16,089 nucleotides of DNA from G039029935 sp039029935 (GCA_039029935.1 JBCCFC010000133.1:1-16089); one strand, 5' to 3'; counted from the stretch's first letter, positions 1 to 8,560 are shown. Numbers and translations are program-made. Notes: generated from the sequence alone by a model not told the origin.

Positions 1-1
1 A

Positions 2-1246
2 CCTGCTGCCTTGCAACGACGCAAATTATTTGCCAAGGTGGATGAGCGACCGATTGCGCAGTCGCCCATCTTTGGTACGTGGCAGGAGACATGGGAGGCG
101 GTTTCTCGTCGGATTGGACAGGAGAAACACATTTTGATTATCGACGAACTTCCCTATGCTGCCGAAAGCGACCCTGCTATGCTCTCCTCATTGCAACATG
201 CATGGGACGGGTTGTTTCAAAACTCGAATACAATCATCGTCGTTTGCGGGTCACAGGTACGGACAATGGAGTCGTTACAAAAGCGTCAATCGCCGCTCTT
301 TGGGCGTTTTACAGGGCAGTGGCATCTACAACCGCTCCCGTTTCACACCTTGATTGAGTTTTTTCCCAATTGGTCTATCGCCGAACGTGTGGCACTTTAT
401 GGCATCCTTGGCGGGATTCCAGCCTATCTAGAGTGGCTGGACCCTGACCTGAATTTAGTGGAAAATTTAAATCAGGTCATTCTTGACAGTGGTAGCATGT
501 TTCTCAGCGAGCCAACGTTGCTCCTCTATGAAGAAGTCCGTGATCCACAGTCATACCTTGCCGTGTTAAAGGCTATCGGAGCAGGGTGTCATACACCCAC
601 AGATATCAGCAATCATAGCCTTATTGGGAAGTCCCATCTTGCGTCATACTTGAACCGGTTACGAGAATTACGTTTTGTTGAACGGCGTCTCCCTGCCACC
701 ATTCCCACCGCCAAACGACGTACCTCTAGGCGAGGACGCTACCACCTGCAAGACCCCTATTTTCGTTTTTATTTTCGTTTCATGGCCCCGTTCCATGAGG
801 ACCTGCCCTTTGACTCGATGCCCGTGCTGACCAAAGTGCGTCAAGAGCTACGTGCATTTATCGGCCAAACGACCTTTGAAGAACTATCAAGACACTGGGT
901 GCAAATTCAAGCCAGAAATGGGGCGTTGCCCTTTGTCCCAGAGCGCATCGGCAGTCATTGGGATCGGGGTGCGCAGGTTGATGTTGTGGCAATCAACTGG
1001 CATGAGCATCGTATCTTACTTGGTGAGTGTAAATGGGGTGACAAACTGGTGGGCAAAGGCGTGATTGATGAGCTTATTTTGAAGAAAACACCACGTGTCC
1101 TCAAGACACTACCTAATAATGGCGAGGGCTGGCAGGTTGAGTACGCGTTTTTTGCGCGGGTGGGGTTTACAGTGAGTGCAAAGACGACCGCAAAGGATAT
1201 CGGCGCCTATTTAGTTGATCTTGATGCGTTAAATCGGGTTATGTAG
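2..1246 (+). CDS. ATP-binding protein, archaeal-ATPase/DUF234 family (5' end missing)
   Basis: The reading frame is open to the left edge, so the start and the Walker A loop lie outside the window. Residues are counted from the TTG at 11. The Walker B strand ILIIDE is at about 41-46. It is followed by VVCGSQ (about 77-82) and SPLFGRFTG (about 94-102), matching the sensor region of archaeal-type STAND-like ATPases (Pfam Arch_ATPase). A winged-helix-like middle is followed by a DUF234 C-terminus. There, D324 in QVDVVAINW and E339-x-K341 in GECKW have the layout of a PD-(D/E)XK nuclease core. The visible 411 residues fit a family of about 450-480. Such ATPase-DUF234 proteins are common in archaea and in bacteria such as Chloroflexi; their role is unproven, and a mobile-DNA or defence role is often suspected. 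It converges on the minus-strand block, so it is probably an independent unit. Family call firm; function unknown. Confidence 0.88.
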   Translation, partial: PAALQRRKLFAKVDERPIAQSPIFGTWQETWEAVSRRIGQEKHILIIDELPYAAESDPAMLSSLQHAWDGLFQNSNTIIVVCGSQVRTMESLQKRQSPLFGRFTGQWHLQPLPFHTLIEFFPNWSIAERVALYGILGGIPAYLEWLDPDLNLVENLNQVILDSGSMFLSEPTLLLYEEVRDPQSYLAVLKAIGAGCHTPTDISNHSLIGKSHLASYLNRLRELRFVERRLPATIPTAKRRTSRRGRYHLQDPYFRFYFRFMAPFHEDLPFDSMPVLTKVRQELRAFIGQTTFEELSRHWVQIQARNGALPFVPERIGSHWDRGAQVDVVAINWHEHRILLGECKWGDKLVGKGVIDELILKKTPRVLKTLPNNGEGWQVEYAFFARVGFTVSAKTTAKDIGAYLVDLDALNRVM

Positions 1247-1250
1247 TCAA

Positions 1251-1317
1251 GACCTTCCGGAGGTGAATAGGGGATACATTTTGCCAAAATGTATCCCCTA
1301 TTCACCTCCGGAAGGTC
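1251..1317. repeat. Perfect 67-bp palindrome between convergent genes
   Basis: Bases 1251-1283 are the exact reverse complement of 1285-1317, giving two 33-base arms around the single base C1284. It begins 4 bases after the stop of the ATPase gene and lies 132 bases beyond the stop of the convergent minus-strand gene. No T-run follows either arm directly, so it is not a textbook intrinsic terminator, although as RNA it would form an extremely stable hairpin from either strand. It could be a bidirectional 3'-end structure, a REP/MITE-like dispersed palindrome, or an assembly fold-back artefact. The outer 13 bases of each arm (ACCTTCCGGAGGT and its complement) are themselves nearly palindromic. 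Confidence 0.9.
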
Positions 1318-1449
1318 GCCGTCGCCACCGCTCAACTCTATTGACCAATTTTTTCCATGAACCTTTACTGATCAGAGGTAGCCTTATTATGCAACAACTC
1401 TATTGTGTTACTTGGTTGGTTCACTGGATCATTGTTCTTCTTGTCGACA

Positions 1450-4400
1450 TTACTCCAACTGCGCAAACACCATCACGCGATTATTATTCGCATCCGCCAC
1501 CAACACACTCCCCGTCAGCGGATCCGCCGCAATGCCATTGGGCAGGCCAAAGCGATTGAACTCCGCCCCATAGTTGCCAAACGTCGCTTTGATTTCACCC
1601 GTGGGGCTATAGACAAAGACACGGAATAACTCTGGATCGGTGGCATAGACATCGCCATTGGCTGCGACCGCTATATAGGGTTTGTGATAGATGTCCTCAC
1701 TCTGCCAACTGGGGATGATCCACTCTTCCACTGCTTCCAATGTAGGCGACAATTTCTGGATACGACGATTCCACGCATCAGCGACAAAGACTGAGCCATC
1801 GACGGGGCTGACCGCAATAGCGGTTGGCTCCTCAAAGCGACCCAAAATAACACCGCCGCCACCGATCTGATGGATGAGTTCACCTGTCGGCGAGAACTGG
1901 AGGATGCGTTTGTTACCCGTGTCGGCGACCAGCAGATTACCGTTAATGTCGACGGCAATACCACGTGGACCAAACATGGCAAAACCGTCGCCAAGTTCGC
2001 CGTTGGTGGTGTTGAAGTAGCCCCACTTTCGCACAAAGTTACCCGCTGCGTCAAAGACTTGGATACGGCCATTCCAGGTGTCGGCAATATAAATGTGACC
2101 ATCGGGCGCAACTGCCGCCCCCCAAGGCTCAAAGAACTGGCCGTCACCCAATGCCAACGGGCCACTACCGTCTGGGTCGAGACAGCCACTGGCTTCTCCT
2201 TCACCCAGTTTACAGAGGCTACCAAAGGAGTTGACATAGTTGCCGTTGACATCCAACTGTACAATGCGATTGTTGCCTGTATCGACGAGGACACGCGACC
2301 CATCTGGACCCACTGCGATAGTTCGCGGCTGAGTCAGTGTCAAATCCTGATATTGATTTTGATAGACACCCACAGCATTGAGGTCGATTTCTTTATCCAG
2401 GGCTTCATTCTGTAGCCCAACCCCACCCGTCAGAATGGGGGCAATGCTCAGGTCCCAAACATCAATCGCCACGTCACGCTTGACATACATCTCAAAATCA
2501 TGACGATTCGGCCATTTGGTCAGATCGCGCAGTCGGTTGGGGTCGTTGTCATCCTGATAGCGCCGATAGAAGAAGATGTTCCAGATGTTTTCCATCTTCT
2601 CTCGGTCGGTCAGCGTTGACCAGAAGCGTTCCCACGTCAGGTTAAAGTAGCCTTGGTCGGGCCACCACACCAGCCGATAAGTGCGTTTGACATAATCTCG
2701 TGCTACATAAGGCCGCACCTTGTCATAGTTCTTGGGCCCAACAATAATCACATCGGCAGACATCGAGTCGCTGGTTGGGTTGGCACCATAAAACTTGCTG
2801 TTGGGATAGCTGCGCATGTACCAACTGAGCGGCCAAGAGCTATCGTCATCATAGGCAACCACAATGTTGCGTTCACCCACCGTGCGTTCGCTGATCAGGT
2901 CAATCTCGTTGAGTGCGCGTTTGATATCGGGCGAGGCGTGGGCATAGACCAAGTACTCTGTCACCAAGTCATAGTTGATGTAGGTGAGCATGTAGCTAAA
3001 GCGGATAGTCAACAGGAAGAGTACCGTCATCACACCAATCGCCATCAGTCGCAGGGCCGATCCCCAACCGATCACCTGAATGCGTTGGGCGGCAATGTAG
3101 ACCAGCCCACCGCCAATGATCAATGCGAGAACCCACTGCAATGAGCCGGACAACTCACCCACTTCACGACCAAAGGAGGGGAAACTGGTCAATAAAATAC
3201 CGAGCGTGAAGAGGATGGCAGGTGAGATGCCGATGAGCCAGATGCCCTGTTTGCGAATGCTCTCAGACCAGTTGATGTGGTTGAGGATGCTGCCCAGATA
3301 CCAGCCACCAAAGACACACATCGGCAAGGCCATATGCGTCATCAGCCAAGGCATCTTTTCACCCGCAATTGTATAGGCTGCCCAGCTTGCAATAATCCAC
3401 CAAATGCTGAAAATCGCAAAGTAGACACGGTTATGACGCCAGAGTTCAGTCTGTGTTATCGGTTCATCACTGCTCTCACCACGCGCATTGCTGCGTGTTG
3501 TGCGTTTGGAACGACGACGGCGACCGCTGCCTTTTTCGCTGGCCTTTGCATCATCACTACCATCTTCTTCTGTAGCCTCAGCTATGTCATTCGCTTCATC
3601 CATTGACTGTAGTTCTGACGGCAAATCCACCTGCGGCACAGGGTCCCAGCGGCGTCGAATCACATGGGCAAAGACCATCACAATGCCAGCTAGACTCAGA
3701 ATCAGCGGCAGGAACTCATAGAGTCCGCCCAGCATAAAGTAATAGTACCAAGGCTGACCACCACGTGCCACTTCCTGCTGCGCCAGCCAATAGCCCAGAC
3801 TGCCGACAATGCCCGTTGCCATGCCGTTGAGCGCGTTGGTCAGGAACGTCGTGAAGAAGAGAATCTGGATGACCCAGAATAGCCCCATCATGCGCAGCCA
3901 AAAGCCAAAGGTGTAGGTCGATTGCGGCTGTGTCTCTTGTACATCTTCGACAACTTCATCCTCAGATTCCACCGCTTTGGTCGGAGTAGTATTCTCTTTG
4001 GGTCGCAACCCAAACCAAATAAAGGCAATGATAATTGCCAGCAGCGTTGTCGCACCGACCAGCATAGCCGACCGCATCAGGTCTTCCTGTGTGCTATACG
4101 CCATTGCATCCCATTCCATGACAAGATGACCAACGGGTGCGGTGAAGGGTAACACCATCGTCAACATGGTGACAGCCAATTCCGCGCTCGGATTCTGCCA
4201 CAAGTTCGTAATAGAGTTGCCTGTTCGTGTGGATACTGCCTGCCAGAGTGCTAAACCAGAGAAGAACGCCCCCATGATTGCCCCACCCATGAAATGGTTT
4301 TCTTTGGTAATAAAGCCAAAGGCCATGCCCAGCACCATCACCACCACCCAACGTAGACTTTTGGTATCCAGATAGCGAAAGGCGCCATAAATCCAGAGCA

Positions 4401-4887
4401 TGGTAAAGAACGCAATGTAGATATCGTTGCGGATGTAGCGGCTGTGGAAGAGCAGGCTAGGGCTGACAAGAATCAACACGCCTGCCATCAATGCACCCAA
4501 TCGTCCAATATAGGGACGGAAGAGACGCGCCATCCAGATGGTTGCCAAGCCAGCGATCACGGGCCAGATGCGTGCCGTCGTATCAGTCGCACCAAAGAGA
4601 AAATAGGCCAACGCGTTGAGATGAAAGAGCAGTGGCCCATGCATCATGGGGTTGTGCTCATAGTTGCCTGCGTCATACAGATAGTATGAATAGAGTGTAT
4701 GCAAGCTCTCGTCATGGCTCATGGCACGAATGCCGACATCATAAAAACGGGTGAAAACCGCCACCAGCATCAGCACGATCCATGCGATTGTTTCCCAGTC
4801 AAATTTCAGCCATGCGGCTAGCGGGCGATCAAGAAATCCACCATCCCCATCGGGCCTTGTTCTGATTGATATAGTTTGTTGGGCCAT
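1450..4887 (-). CDS. TIGR03663-family (Agl23-like) membrane protein fused to an NHL beta-propeller
   Basis: The 1145-residue protein has an N-terminal multi-spanning part of GT-C type (about 33-640) and a soluble C-terminal propeller. Family signatures include SHDE (57-60) in the first outside loop, HNPMMHGPLLFHL (78-90), KENHFM (195-200), GEKMPWLMTHMALP (509-522) and WPLSWYMRSYPN (685-696). These fit TIGR03663, named after the archaeal flippase-associated protein Agl23. The acidic residue in the first loop is where GT-C enzymes hold the catalytic carboxylate. A hydrophilic loop at about 410-490 is first acidic, then very basic (GRRRRSKRTTRSN). Residues about 840-1145 form six NHL-like blades with repeated ADTWNGRIQVF-type motifs, presumably extracytoplasmic. 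The ATG start has only a weak ribosome site. It is the last gene of the block, 137 bases after the GT-C gene at 5025. Likely role (inference): lipid-linked glycan handling at the cell surface. The exact reaction is unknown. Confidence 0.85.
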   Translation of the reverse strand: MAQQTISIRTRPDGDGGFLDRPLAAWLKFDWETIAWIVLMLVAVFTRFYDVGIRAMSHDESLHTLYSYYLYDAGNYEHNPMMHGPLLFHLNALAYFLFGATDTTARIWPVIAGLATIWMARLFRPYIGRLGALMAGVLILVSPSLLFHSRYIRNDIYIAFFTMLWIYGAFRYLDTKSLRWVVVMVLGMAFGFITKENHFMGGAIMGAFFSGLALWQAVSTRTGNSITNLWQNPSAELAVTMLTMVLPFTAPVGHLVMEWDAMAYSTQEDLMRSAMLVGATTLLAIIIAFIWFGLRPKENTTPTKAVESEDEVVEDVQETQPQSTYTFGFWLRMMGLFWVIQILFFTTFLTNALNGMATGIVGSLGYWLAQQEVARGGQPWYYYFMLGGLYEFLPLILSLAGIVMVFAHVIRRRWDPVPQVDLPSELQSMDEANDIAEATEEDGSDDAKASEKGSGRRRRSKRTTRSNARGESSDEPITQTELWRHNRVYFAIFSIWWIIASWAAYTIAGEKMPWLMTHMALPMCVFGGWYLGSILNHINWSESIRKQGIWLIGISPAILFTLGILLTSFPSFGREVGELSGSLQWVLALIIGGGLVYIAAQRIQVIGWGSALRLMAIGVMTVLFLLTIRFSYMLTYINYDLVTEYLVYAHASPDIKRALNEIDLISERTVGERNIVVAYDDDSSWPLSWYMRSYPNSKFYGANPTSDSMSADVIIVGPKNYDKVRPYVARDYVKRTYRLVWWPDQGYFNLTWERFWSTLTDREKMENIWNIFFYRRYQDDNDPNRLRDLTKWPNRHDFEMYVKRDVAIDVWDLSIAPILTGGVGLQNEALDKEIDLNAVGVYQNQYQDLTLTQPRTIAVGPDGSRVLVDTGNNRIVQLDVNGNYVNSFGSLCKLGEGEASGCLDPDGSGPLALGDGQFFEPWGAAVAPDGHIYIADTWNGRIQVFDAAGNFVRKWGYFNTTNGELGDGFAMFGPRGIAVDINGNLLVADTGNKRILQFSPTGELIHQIGGGGVILGRFEEPTAIAVSPVDGSVFVADAWNRRIQKLSPTLEAVEEWIIPSWQSEDIYHKPYIAVAANGDVYATDPELFRVFVYSPTGEIKATFGNYGAEFNRFGLPNGIAADPLTGSVLVADANNNRVMVFAQLE

Positions 4888-4925
4888 AGTTATAACACCA
4901 CTTTTAAAATCTATTTTGGTAATCA

Positions 4926-5033
4926 GTATTCAGTAGGTCCGTATTCAGTGTGTCGATATTCAGTAAGACAGTATTCAGTTACTCACAACCGATCTACCGA
5001 ACACTGACCTACCGACCCACTGGCCTACTCTAC
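4926..5033. repeat. Degenerate 15-bp tandem array in the gap between two GT-C-type genes
   Basis: The nonamer GTATTCAGT (once ATATTCAGT) starts at 4926, 4941, 4956 and 4971, exactly 15 bases apart; the six bases between copies vary. The same phase continues more loosely into the downstream end of the neighbouring gene: CTACCGA starts at 4994 and 5009, and CACTGRCCTAC at 5002 and 5018. Read on the minus strand, the gap is about seven 15-16-base units of TAxxTxAxT type. It fills most of the spacer between the stop of the gene at 5025 and the start of the gene ending at 4887. Either a decayed minisatellite or a set of binding sites is possible. Confidence 0.75.
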
Positions 5034-7334
5034 ATTACGGCTCGCCCACAGAATCACAGTCTCTGTCGCAGGCGGCTGTTTACTTTCACGATATAAAACC
5101 CAGCGCAATCTTGGCTTGAGTCGCCCTGTCCATTGCGCTTGAACTTGTTGTTGAATCCGGTCTATAAAACCAACATCATCGGCGAGCTCTGGCTCGGCAA
5201 TTTCAGGGTTGGGTAAATCGGAGGGGAGCCAGAAGGAACGCACCGTATAATCTGTACCAATATATTCGTCAGGTAGAACAACCGAGTTCGGGCTTATTGA
5301 CGCACTCGATGTCTGTTCGCTGGTCACATACTCCTTGGTTGTCGCAATCGTCAGCGGGGCAATCCCCGAATACGCCTCAATCGACGGCGAGCCCACCCAT
5401 TGCAGACGGCGCATGTCACGCAGATACCACCCCAGCACGGGGTCCGGCTGTGCGCCTAATTCGACATAAACGGGAATCTCGCCCGCATCGCCTGTCCGCT
5501 GTGCGCTCAGTGTCTGCATATCTGAGGCCAACATACGCACCTCGCTGTGGCTCAATTCGGCAAAGAAGCCATCAGGGTGCATGGTTTCCTGGCGATGGCT
5601 CAACTGCCATGCGCTGCTGACGTTGACCGACAAAAAGGTCACAGCCAAGAAGACGCCTGTCACCAAACGGGCGCGGTCCCATCCTGCCCATAACGTATAG
5701 AGAATAACCAGCAAGGCCATCAACAGGACGATGAGTAAGCTACCACCAGCGACTTCTGCGCTGAACTGGAATGATGAGACCAACGCAGACACCCAGAATC
5801 CATCAGCCACCAGTAAAATCACCAGTACGGTGAATAAAAATCCCGCTTCTCCCCAACTAAATGGATATGCATCCTCGAACTCATCATCTATTGGAATCGG
5901 TTGCATGATACGACCATATAGACGTGGCAAGCTAGCAAGCCCATGACTGGCAAAGATCAACAGTGGCAAATCCAACATCAATAGGCTGAATGGGTTGCGT
6001 CCGGGCAAAATCGCCAAGAGTAATCCCCATGCCAACCAGAGTAGCAGAAAAGTCAGCCAACGTGAATCTCTATCCAAGGAGAGACGGCTTGACGTATCAT
6101 CCCCAGTGTGATCCCCAGCCCCATTGCTTGTGCTGCCAAATAGCCCTACAAGGCCAAATAGACCAAAGATAATCAGGAGCGGTTGATCGATGAGTAGACG
6201 GATAAACGGCCACGAGAATTCATGTTGAAAACTATAGGAGAGCAAATCAAAGGCTGTCCCGTCGCTAGACGCCCCTGTCAACTGTTGACGCCACACGCCC
6301 AAGCTAGAGCCAATGTAGGCCAAGCCTTCTGGCCGTGCCAGCCACGCCGTGCTCCCCAGAATGAGCGCACCGAGGAAGAAGACAATGCTCATACGTGGGA
6401 TGAGTATTGGTGCTGTCGCCTCCTCATCGTCCTCCTCTATCGCTTCATCACCAGCTTCGTCCCTATCCGCCTCTTCGCTATCTGACTCTTCGCTATCTGA
6501 CTCTTCATCATCCCATTCCTCATCATCCTGGCCCGTCTCAAAGGCCACCAAGCCCATCGGCATAATAAAGATGAGTGCAAACATGATCAGCACAGGGATA
6601 AAGCTCCATGCCTGTGGTCCGCTGACCAACAATAGCCCTGCACAGACGGCAATCACATTGATCCATGTGTTGACAGTGGGACTCGTGGCCGCATCTTCTT
6701 CATTCTTATCCTCTACTGTCCTCTCTTGGGCCAGTCTGACCACCTGAATCAGGCCAATCAGCATTAAGAGTCCCAAGAAGGTTGACAAAATTGCGCTATC
6801 TGCCAGACGGCTAAAGACAATCAGCCAAGGATCAAAAGCGATGAGCAAAGCCAAGAAGAGAGCAATATCTCGCCCCAGAATGTCACGGCTGCGCAACCAC
6901 CAAGGCAGCAGAATGAGCAGACTACCCATCACGGCGGGTATAAATCTTGCCAGTGTATCATTGCCACCCGCCAGCCAAAAGATGGTCGAGTGTAGGCTAT
7001 AGAGCAATGCACTGGTGGGTGATGGCGTAGCGATGGCATCCGCATCCGAAGACGCCATTGACGCTAGATCGATATTGGCCGACGCCAACCACGCAGGCCA
7101 CGCATTAATCGCCTCAATTAATGACATTGGCAGCAGGTTCAATTCATAAAATCGAATCCAGATGCCTGCCATAAGAATCAGGCCATAGAGAAAACGCTCG
7201 ACGGTTAGCCAAGCCAACCAACTTGCGCTTTCTGCTGTTTGCTCTGTTTGGGCATCGTTGTTAGAGGAATCGTTGTGCTGAGAGCCTTGAGACAATTCCT
7301 CTAGTATTGTAGGTTTTTCCAATGTTGAATCCAC
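5025..7334 (-). CDS. Multi-spanning GT-C-type membrane protein (PMT/ArnT-like glycosyltransferase family)
   Basis: This 769-residue protein begins at GTG, with a hydrophilic 40-residue N-terminus and then RFLYGLILMAGIWIRFYELN (about 47-66), the usual first helix and start of the first outside loop in GT-C sugar transferases. That loop continues as LLPMSLIEAINAW, with E74 where PMT-like enzymes have an acidic catalytic or metal-binding residue. LIVFSRLADSAILSTF (171-186) resembles the conserved SR region of family GT39/ArnT. Many hydrophobic segments follow. Residues about 268-306 form a very acidic insertion (repeats of ESDSE). The C-terminal hydrophilic part (from about residue 590) is likely extracytoplasmic. 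It lies between a Uma2-type gene (194-base gap) and the TIGR03663 gene. A role in transferring a lipid-linked sugar is inferred from the fold; donor and acceptor cannot be read. It is more diverged than its two large neighbours, so the family call is moderate. Confidence 0.7.
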   Translation of the reverse strand: MDSTLEKPTILEELSQGSQHNDSSNNDAQTEQTAESASWLAWLTVERFLYGLILMAGIWIRFYELNLLPMSLIEAINAWPAWLASANIDLASMASSDADAIATPSPTSALLYSLHSTIFWLAGGNDTLARFIPAVMGSLLILLPWWLRSRDILGRDIALFLALLIAFDPWLIVFSRLADSAILSTFLGLLMLIGLIQVVRLAQERTVEDKNEEDAATSPTVNTWINVIAVCAGLLLVSGPQAWSFIPVLIMFALIFIMPMGLVAFETGQDDEEWDDEESDSEESDSEEADRDEAGDEAIEEDDEEATAPILIPRMSIVFFLGALILGSTAWLARPEGLAYIGSSLGVWRQQLTGASSDGTAFDLLSYSFQHEFSWPFIRLLIDQPLLIIFGLFGLVGLFGSTSNGAGDHTGDDTSSRLSLDRDSRWLTFLLLWLAWGLLLAILPGRNPFSLLMLDLPLLIFASHGLASLPRLYGRIMQPIPIDDEFEDAYPFSWGEAGFLFTVLVILLVADGFWVSALVSSFQFSAEVAGGSLLIVLLMALLVILYTLWAGWDRARLVTGVFLAVTFLSVNVSSAWQLSHRQETMHPDGFFAELSHSEVRMLASDMQTLSAQRTGDAGEIPVYVELGAQPDPVLGWYLRDMRRLQWVGSPSIEAYSGIAPLTIATTKEYVTSEQTSSASISPNSVVLPDEYIGTDYTVRSFWLPSDLPNPEIAEPELADDVGFIDRIQQQVQAQWTGRLKPRLRWVLYRESKQPPATETVILWASRNVE
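6471..6506. repeat. 15-bp tandem repeat encoding an acidic loop
   Basis: Two exact copies of CTCTTCGCTATCTGA (6471-6485 and 6486-6500) and six bases of a third lie inside the GT-C gene. On the coding strand they encode ESDSE-type repeats within the acidic loop. The period is a multiple of three, so copy-number changes would keep the frame. Confidence 0.85.
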
Positions 7335-7375
7335 AGTAAATTTTTTATGGTTTTAAAATCGAAGCCACCAACCGT

Positions 7376-7439
7376 AGGTCATCGCTATCAGCGTGACATA
7401 TTGTGTGAATACTGAGTGTCACGTTGATAATGATGACCT
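7376..7439. repeat. Imperfect 23-bp inverted repeat in an intergenic gap
   Basis: AGGTCATCGCTATCAGCG... (7376-7398) pairs with 7417-7439 at 20 of 23 positions, with an 18-base loop that contains GAATACTGA. It sits in the 194-base gap between the Uma2-type gene (stop at 7529) and the GT-C gene (start at 7334). No T-run follows on either side, so a simple terminator is unlikely. A transcript structure ahead of the GT-C gene, a two-site operator or a remnant of a mobile repeat are all possible. The rest of the gap is AT-rich and shows no other clear element. Confidence 0.8.
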
Positions 7440-7528
7440 GCGCGTATGGCAACTTTGCTGATTAAATTAACAGTATAAGATTAAATCATCATTAAAGGTT
7501 GATTACAGTTTTAAGCATCGTCCAGCTC

Positions 7529-8536
7529 TCATGGCGATATACCATGTTCTCTCAGTAATGCTTGTAAACGTGTAATCTCCTGGTCAGCTAACTCCCGTTC
7601 ATGTCGTTCAGCCGCGGCTCGTTGGTCAGCCAACTCCCGTTCATGTCGTTCAGCCTCGGCTCGTTCTTCGCCTGTTAGCAGCAAGTTCCCATTGCTATCC
7701 CAAATGCGCAGCCAATTGGCAGTGTCGTTCAGGTATTCGCCGTGCCAAATACCGAGTTCAATATCCATTGTGGCAATAGGATAATGACCTCGGCTGTTTT
7801 GTGGAACCAATCGAAACTGGCCGTTGACCCATTGATAGAGTTCAATCTCTGCTCTGCTTTCTGTATAGATAGCGTAATATTCGGGTTCAATGGTATTTTC
7901 ATAGACCCAGAACTTACCAGTGACAGGTGTCCGGTCTCGCTCTCTTTGCCCAGCGTCCGAGACGAATTCTATGATGATACGGGGAGGAACCAACTCCTGC
8001 CAGAGAACATAAGATTTGGGGAAGCCAGGGGCAACATCTGGCACATAAAACCAGTCTGGTGCTTTACAGCCATCTATCGGATTACCGCCATAGTGATGCT
8101 GCCAATAGATGCCTCCATCTTGACCGATTTTATAGCGACCATCAGAATGTATACTTTCCAATACTGGTCGGATCGATGTTGTAATCAAAATGCTTTGTGG
8201 GTGTTCCAGTAAATTTTTCACAAAAGTGCCATCCGATTCTGGTAATTGGGTATGGTCGGGCAATGTGCCGGGCCACCAAGGTTTGAGCTTGAGTTCCTGT
8301 ACAGGAATGAGTTCTGGTTCATAGTCAGGCAGATAAACATGTCCGCGTGGTGTCGCACCATTCTGATAGTTAGTAGCGGTCGGTGCAACAGGCCAGTAGA
8401 GGGGCGGTATTTTCGTGTGGGTTGTTACGCCATTGGATGATTGTTCCTCCAGGCTGTGACCGTTTTGCGAATCAGTTTGCTGCTCGAATGGTACACCATA
8501 GGAGAGATAGGTGGTTCCTTCTAGTTTTATACTCAT
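7529..8536 (-). CDS. Uma2-family (DUF820) protein with a coiled-coil tail
   Basis: The 335-residue protein has an extended N-terminus (about 1-95, low complexity), a Uma2/DUF820 core (about 100-265) and a helical C-terminal tail. Uma2 proteins have a PD-(D/E)XK restriction-endonuclease-like fold. The candidate active-site residues are visible: D161 in APDWF, E190 in IIIEFVS, and K208 in TGKFWVYE. The tail carries two nearly identical 14-residue units built on ERHERELADQ, likely to form a coiled coil; such charged tails are common in Uma2 proteins of cyanobacteria and Chloroflexi. The gene follows the YYY gene by 24 bases and has a good ribosome site. Family members occur in many copies per genome, and their substrate and biological role are not established. 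It has no obvious metabolic link to the glycan genes, so its position may be the result of insertion. Confidence 0.85.
   Translation of the reverse strand: MSIKLEGTTYLSYGVPFEQQTDSQNGHSLEEQSSNGVTTHTKIPPLYWPVAPTATNYQNGATPRGHVYLPDYEPELIPVQELKLKPWWPGTLPDHTQLPESDGTFVKNLLEHPQSILITTSIRPVLESIHSDGRYKIGQDGGIYWQHHYGGNPIDGCKAPDWFYVPDVAPGFPKSYVLWQELVPPRIIIEFVSDAGQRERDRTPVTGKFWVYENTIEPEYYAIYTESRAEIELYQWVNGQFRLVPQNSRGHYPIATMDIELGIWHGEYLNDTANWLRIWDSNGNLLLTGEERAEAERHERELADQRAAAERHERELADQEITRLQALLREHGISP
7581..7664. repeat. 42-bp tandem duplication in the Uma2 tail
   Basis: Bases 7581-7622 and 7623-7664 are direct copies differing at two positions (T/C in the CAGCTA/CAGCCA part and G/T in GCCGCGG/GCCTCGG). 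The unit is 14 codons and keeps the frame. It encodes the repeated ERHERELADQ coiled-coil segment. The near identity suggests a recent duplication. Confidence 0.92.
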
Positions 8537-8547
8537 TGGGCATCGAA

Positions 8548-8553
8548 CTCCTT
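8548..8553 (-). promoter_or_regulatory. Ribosome binding site of the Uma2 gene
   Basis: AAGGAG on the minus strand lies 11 bases before the ATG at 8536. It is a near-consensus site, stronger than those of the neighbouring genes, and supports this start. It falls between the YYY-gene stop (8561) and the start, so this gene may be translated independently. Confidence 0.6.
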
Positions 8554-8560
8554 CACTTCA

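Noticed and set aside
1251..1317. Standard intrinsic terminator
   Set aside because: The stem is very long, but no T-run follows directly on either strand; listed as a palindrome of unknown role instead.
1671..2303. 210-residue minus-strand frame inside the propeller region
   Set aside because: It lies wholly inside the NHL-repeat coding region in a different frame; its Ser/Val-rich composition is an echo of the repeats.
1870..2415. 181-residue plus-strand frame
   Set aside because: Antisense to the propeller of the TIGR03663-family gene, which has strong family motifs; no ribosome site or domain of its own.
4926..5033. CRISPR-like array
   Set aside because: The repeated unit is only about 9 bases with 6-base gaps; no 25-40-base repeats, no spacers and no cas genes.
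7441..7528. Promoter with a TATACT -10 box on the minus strand (about 7472-7477)
   Set aside because: The -10-like hexamer is good, but no acceptable -35 box lies at the right distance in this AT-rich stretch.
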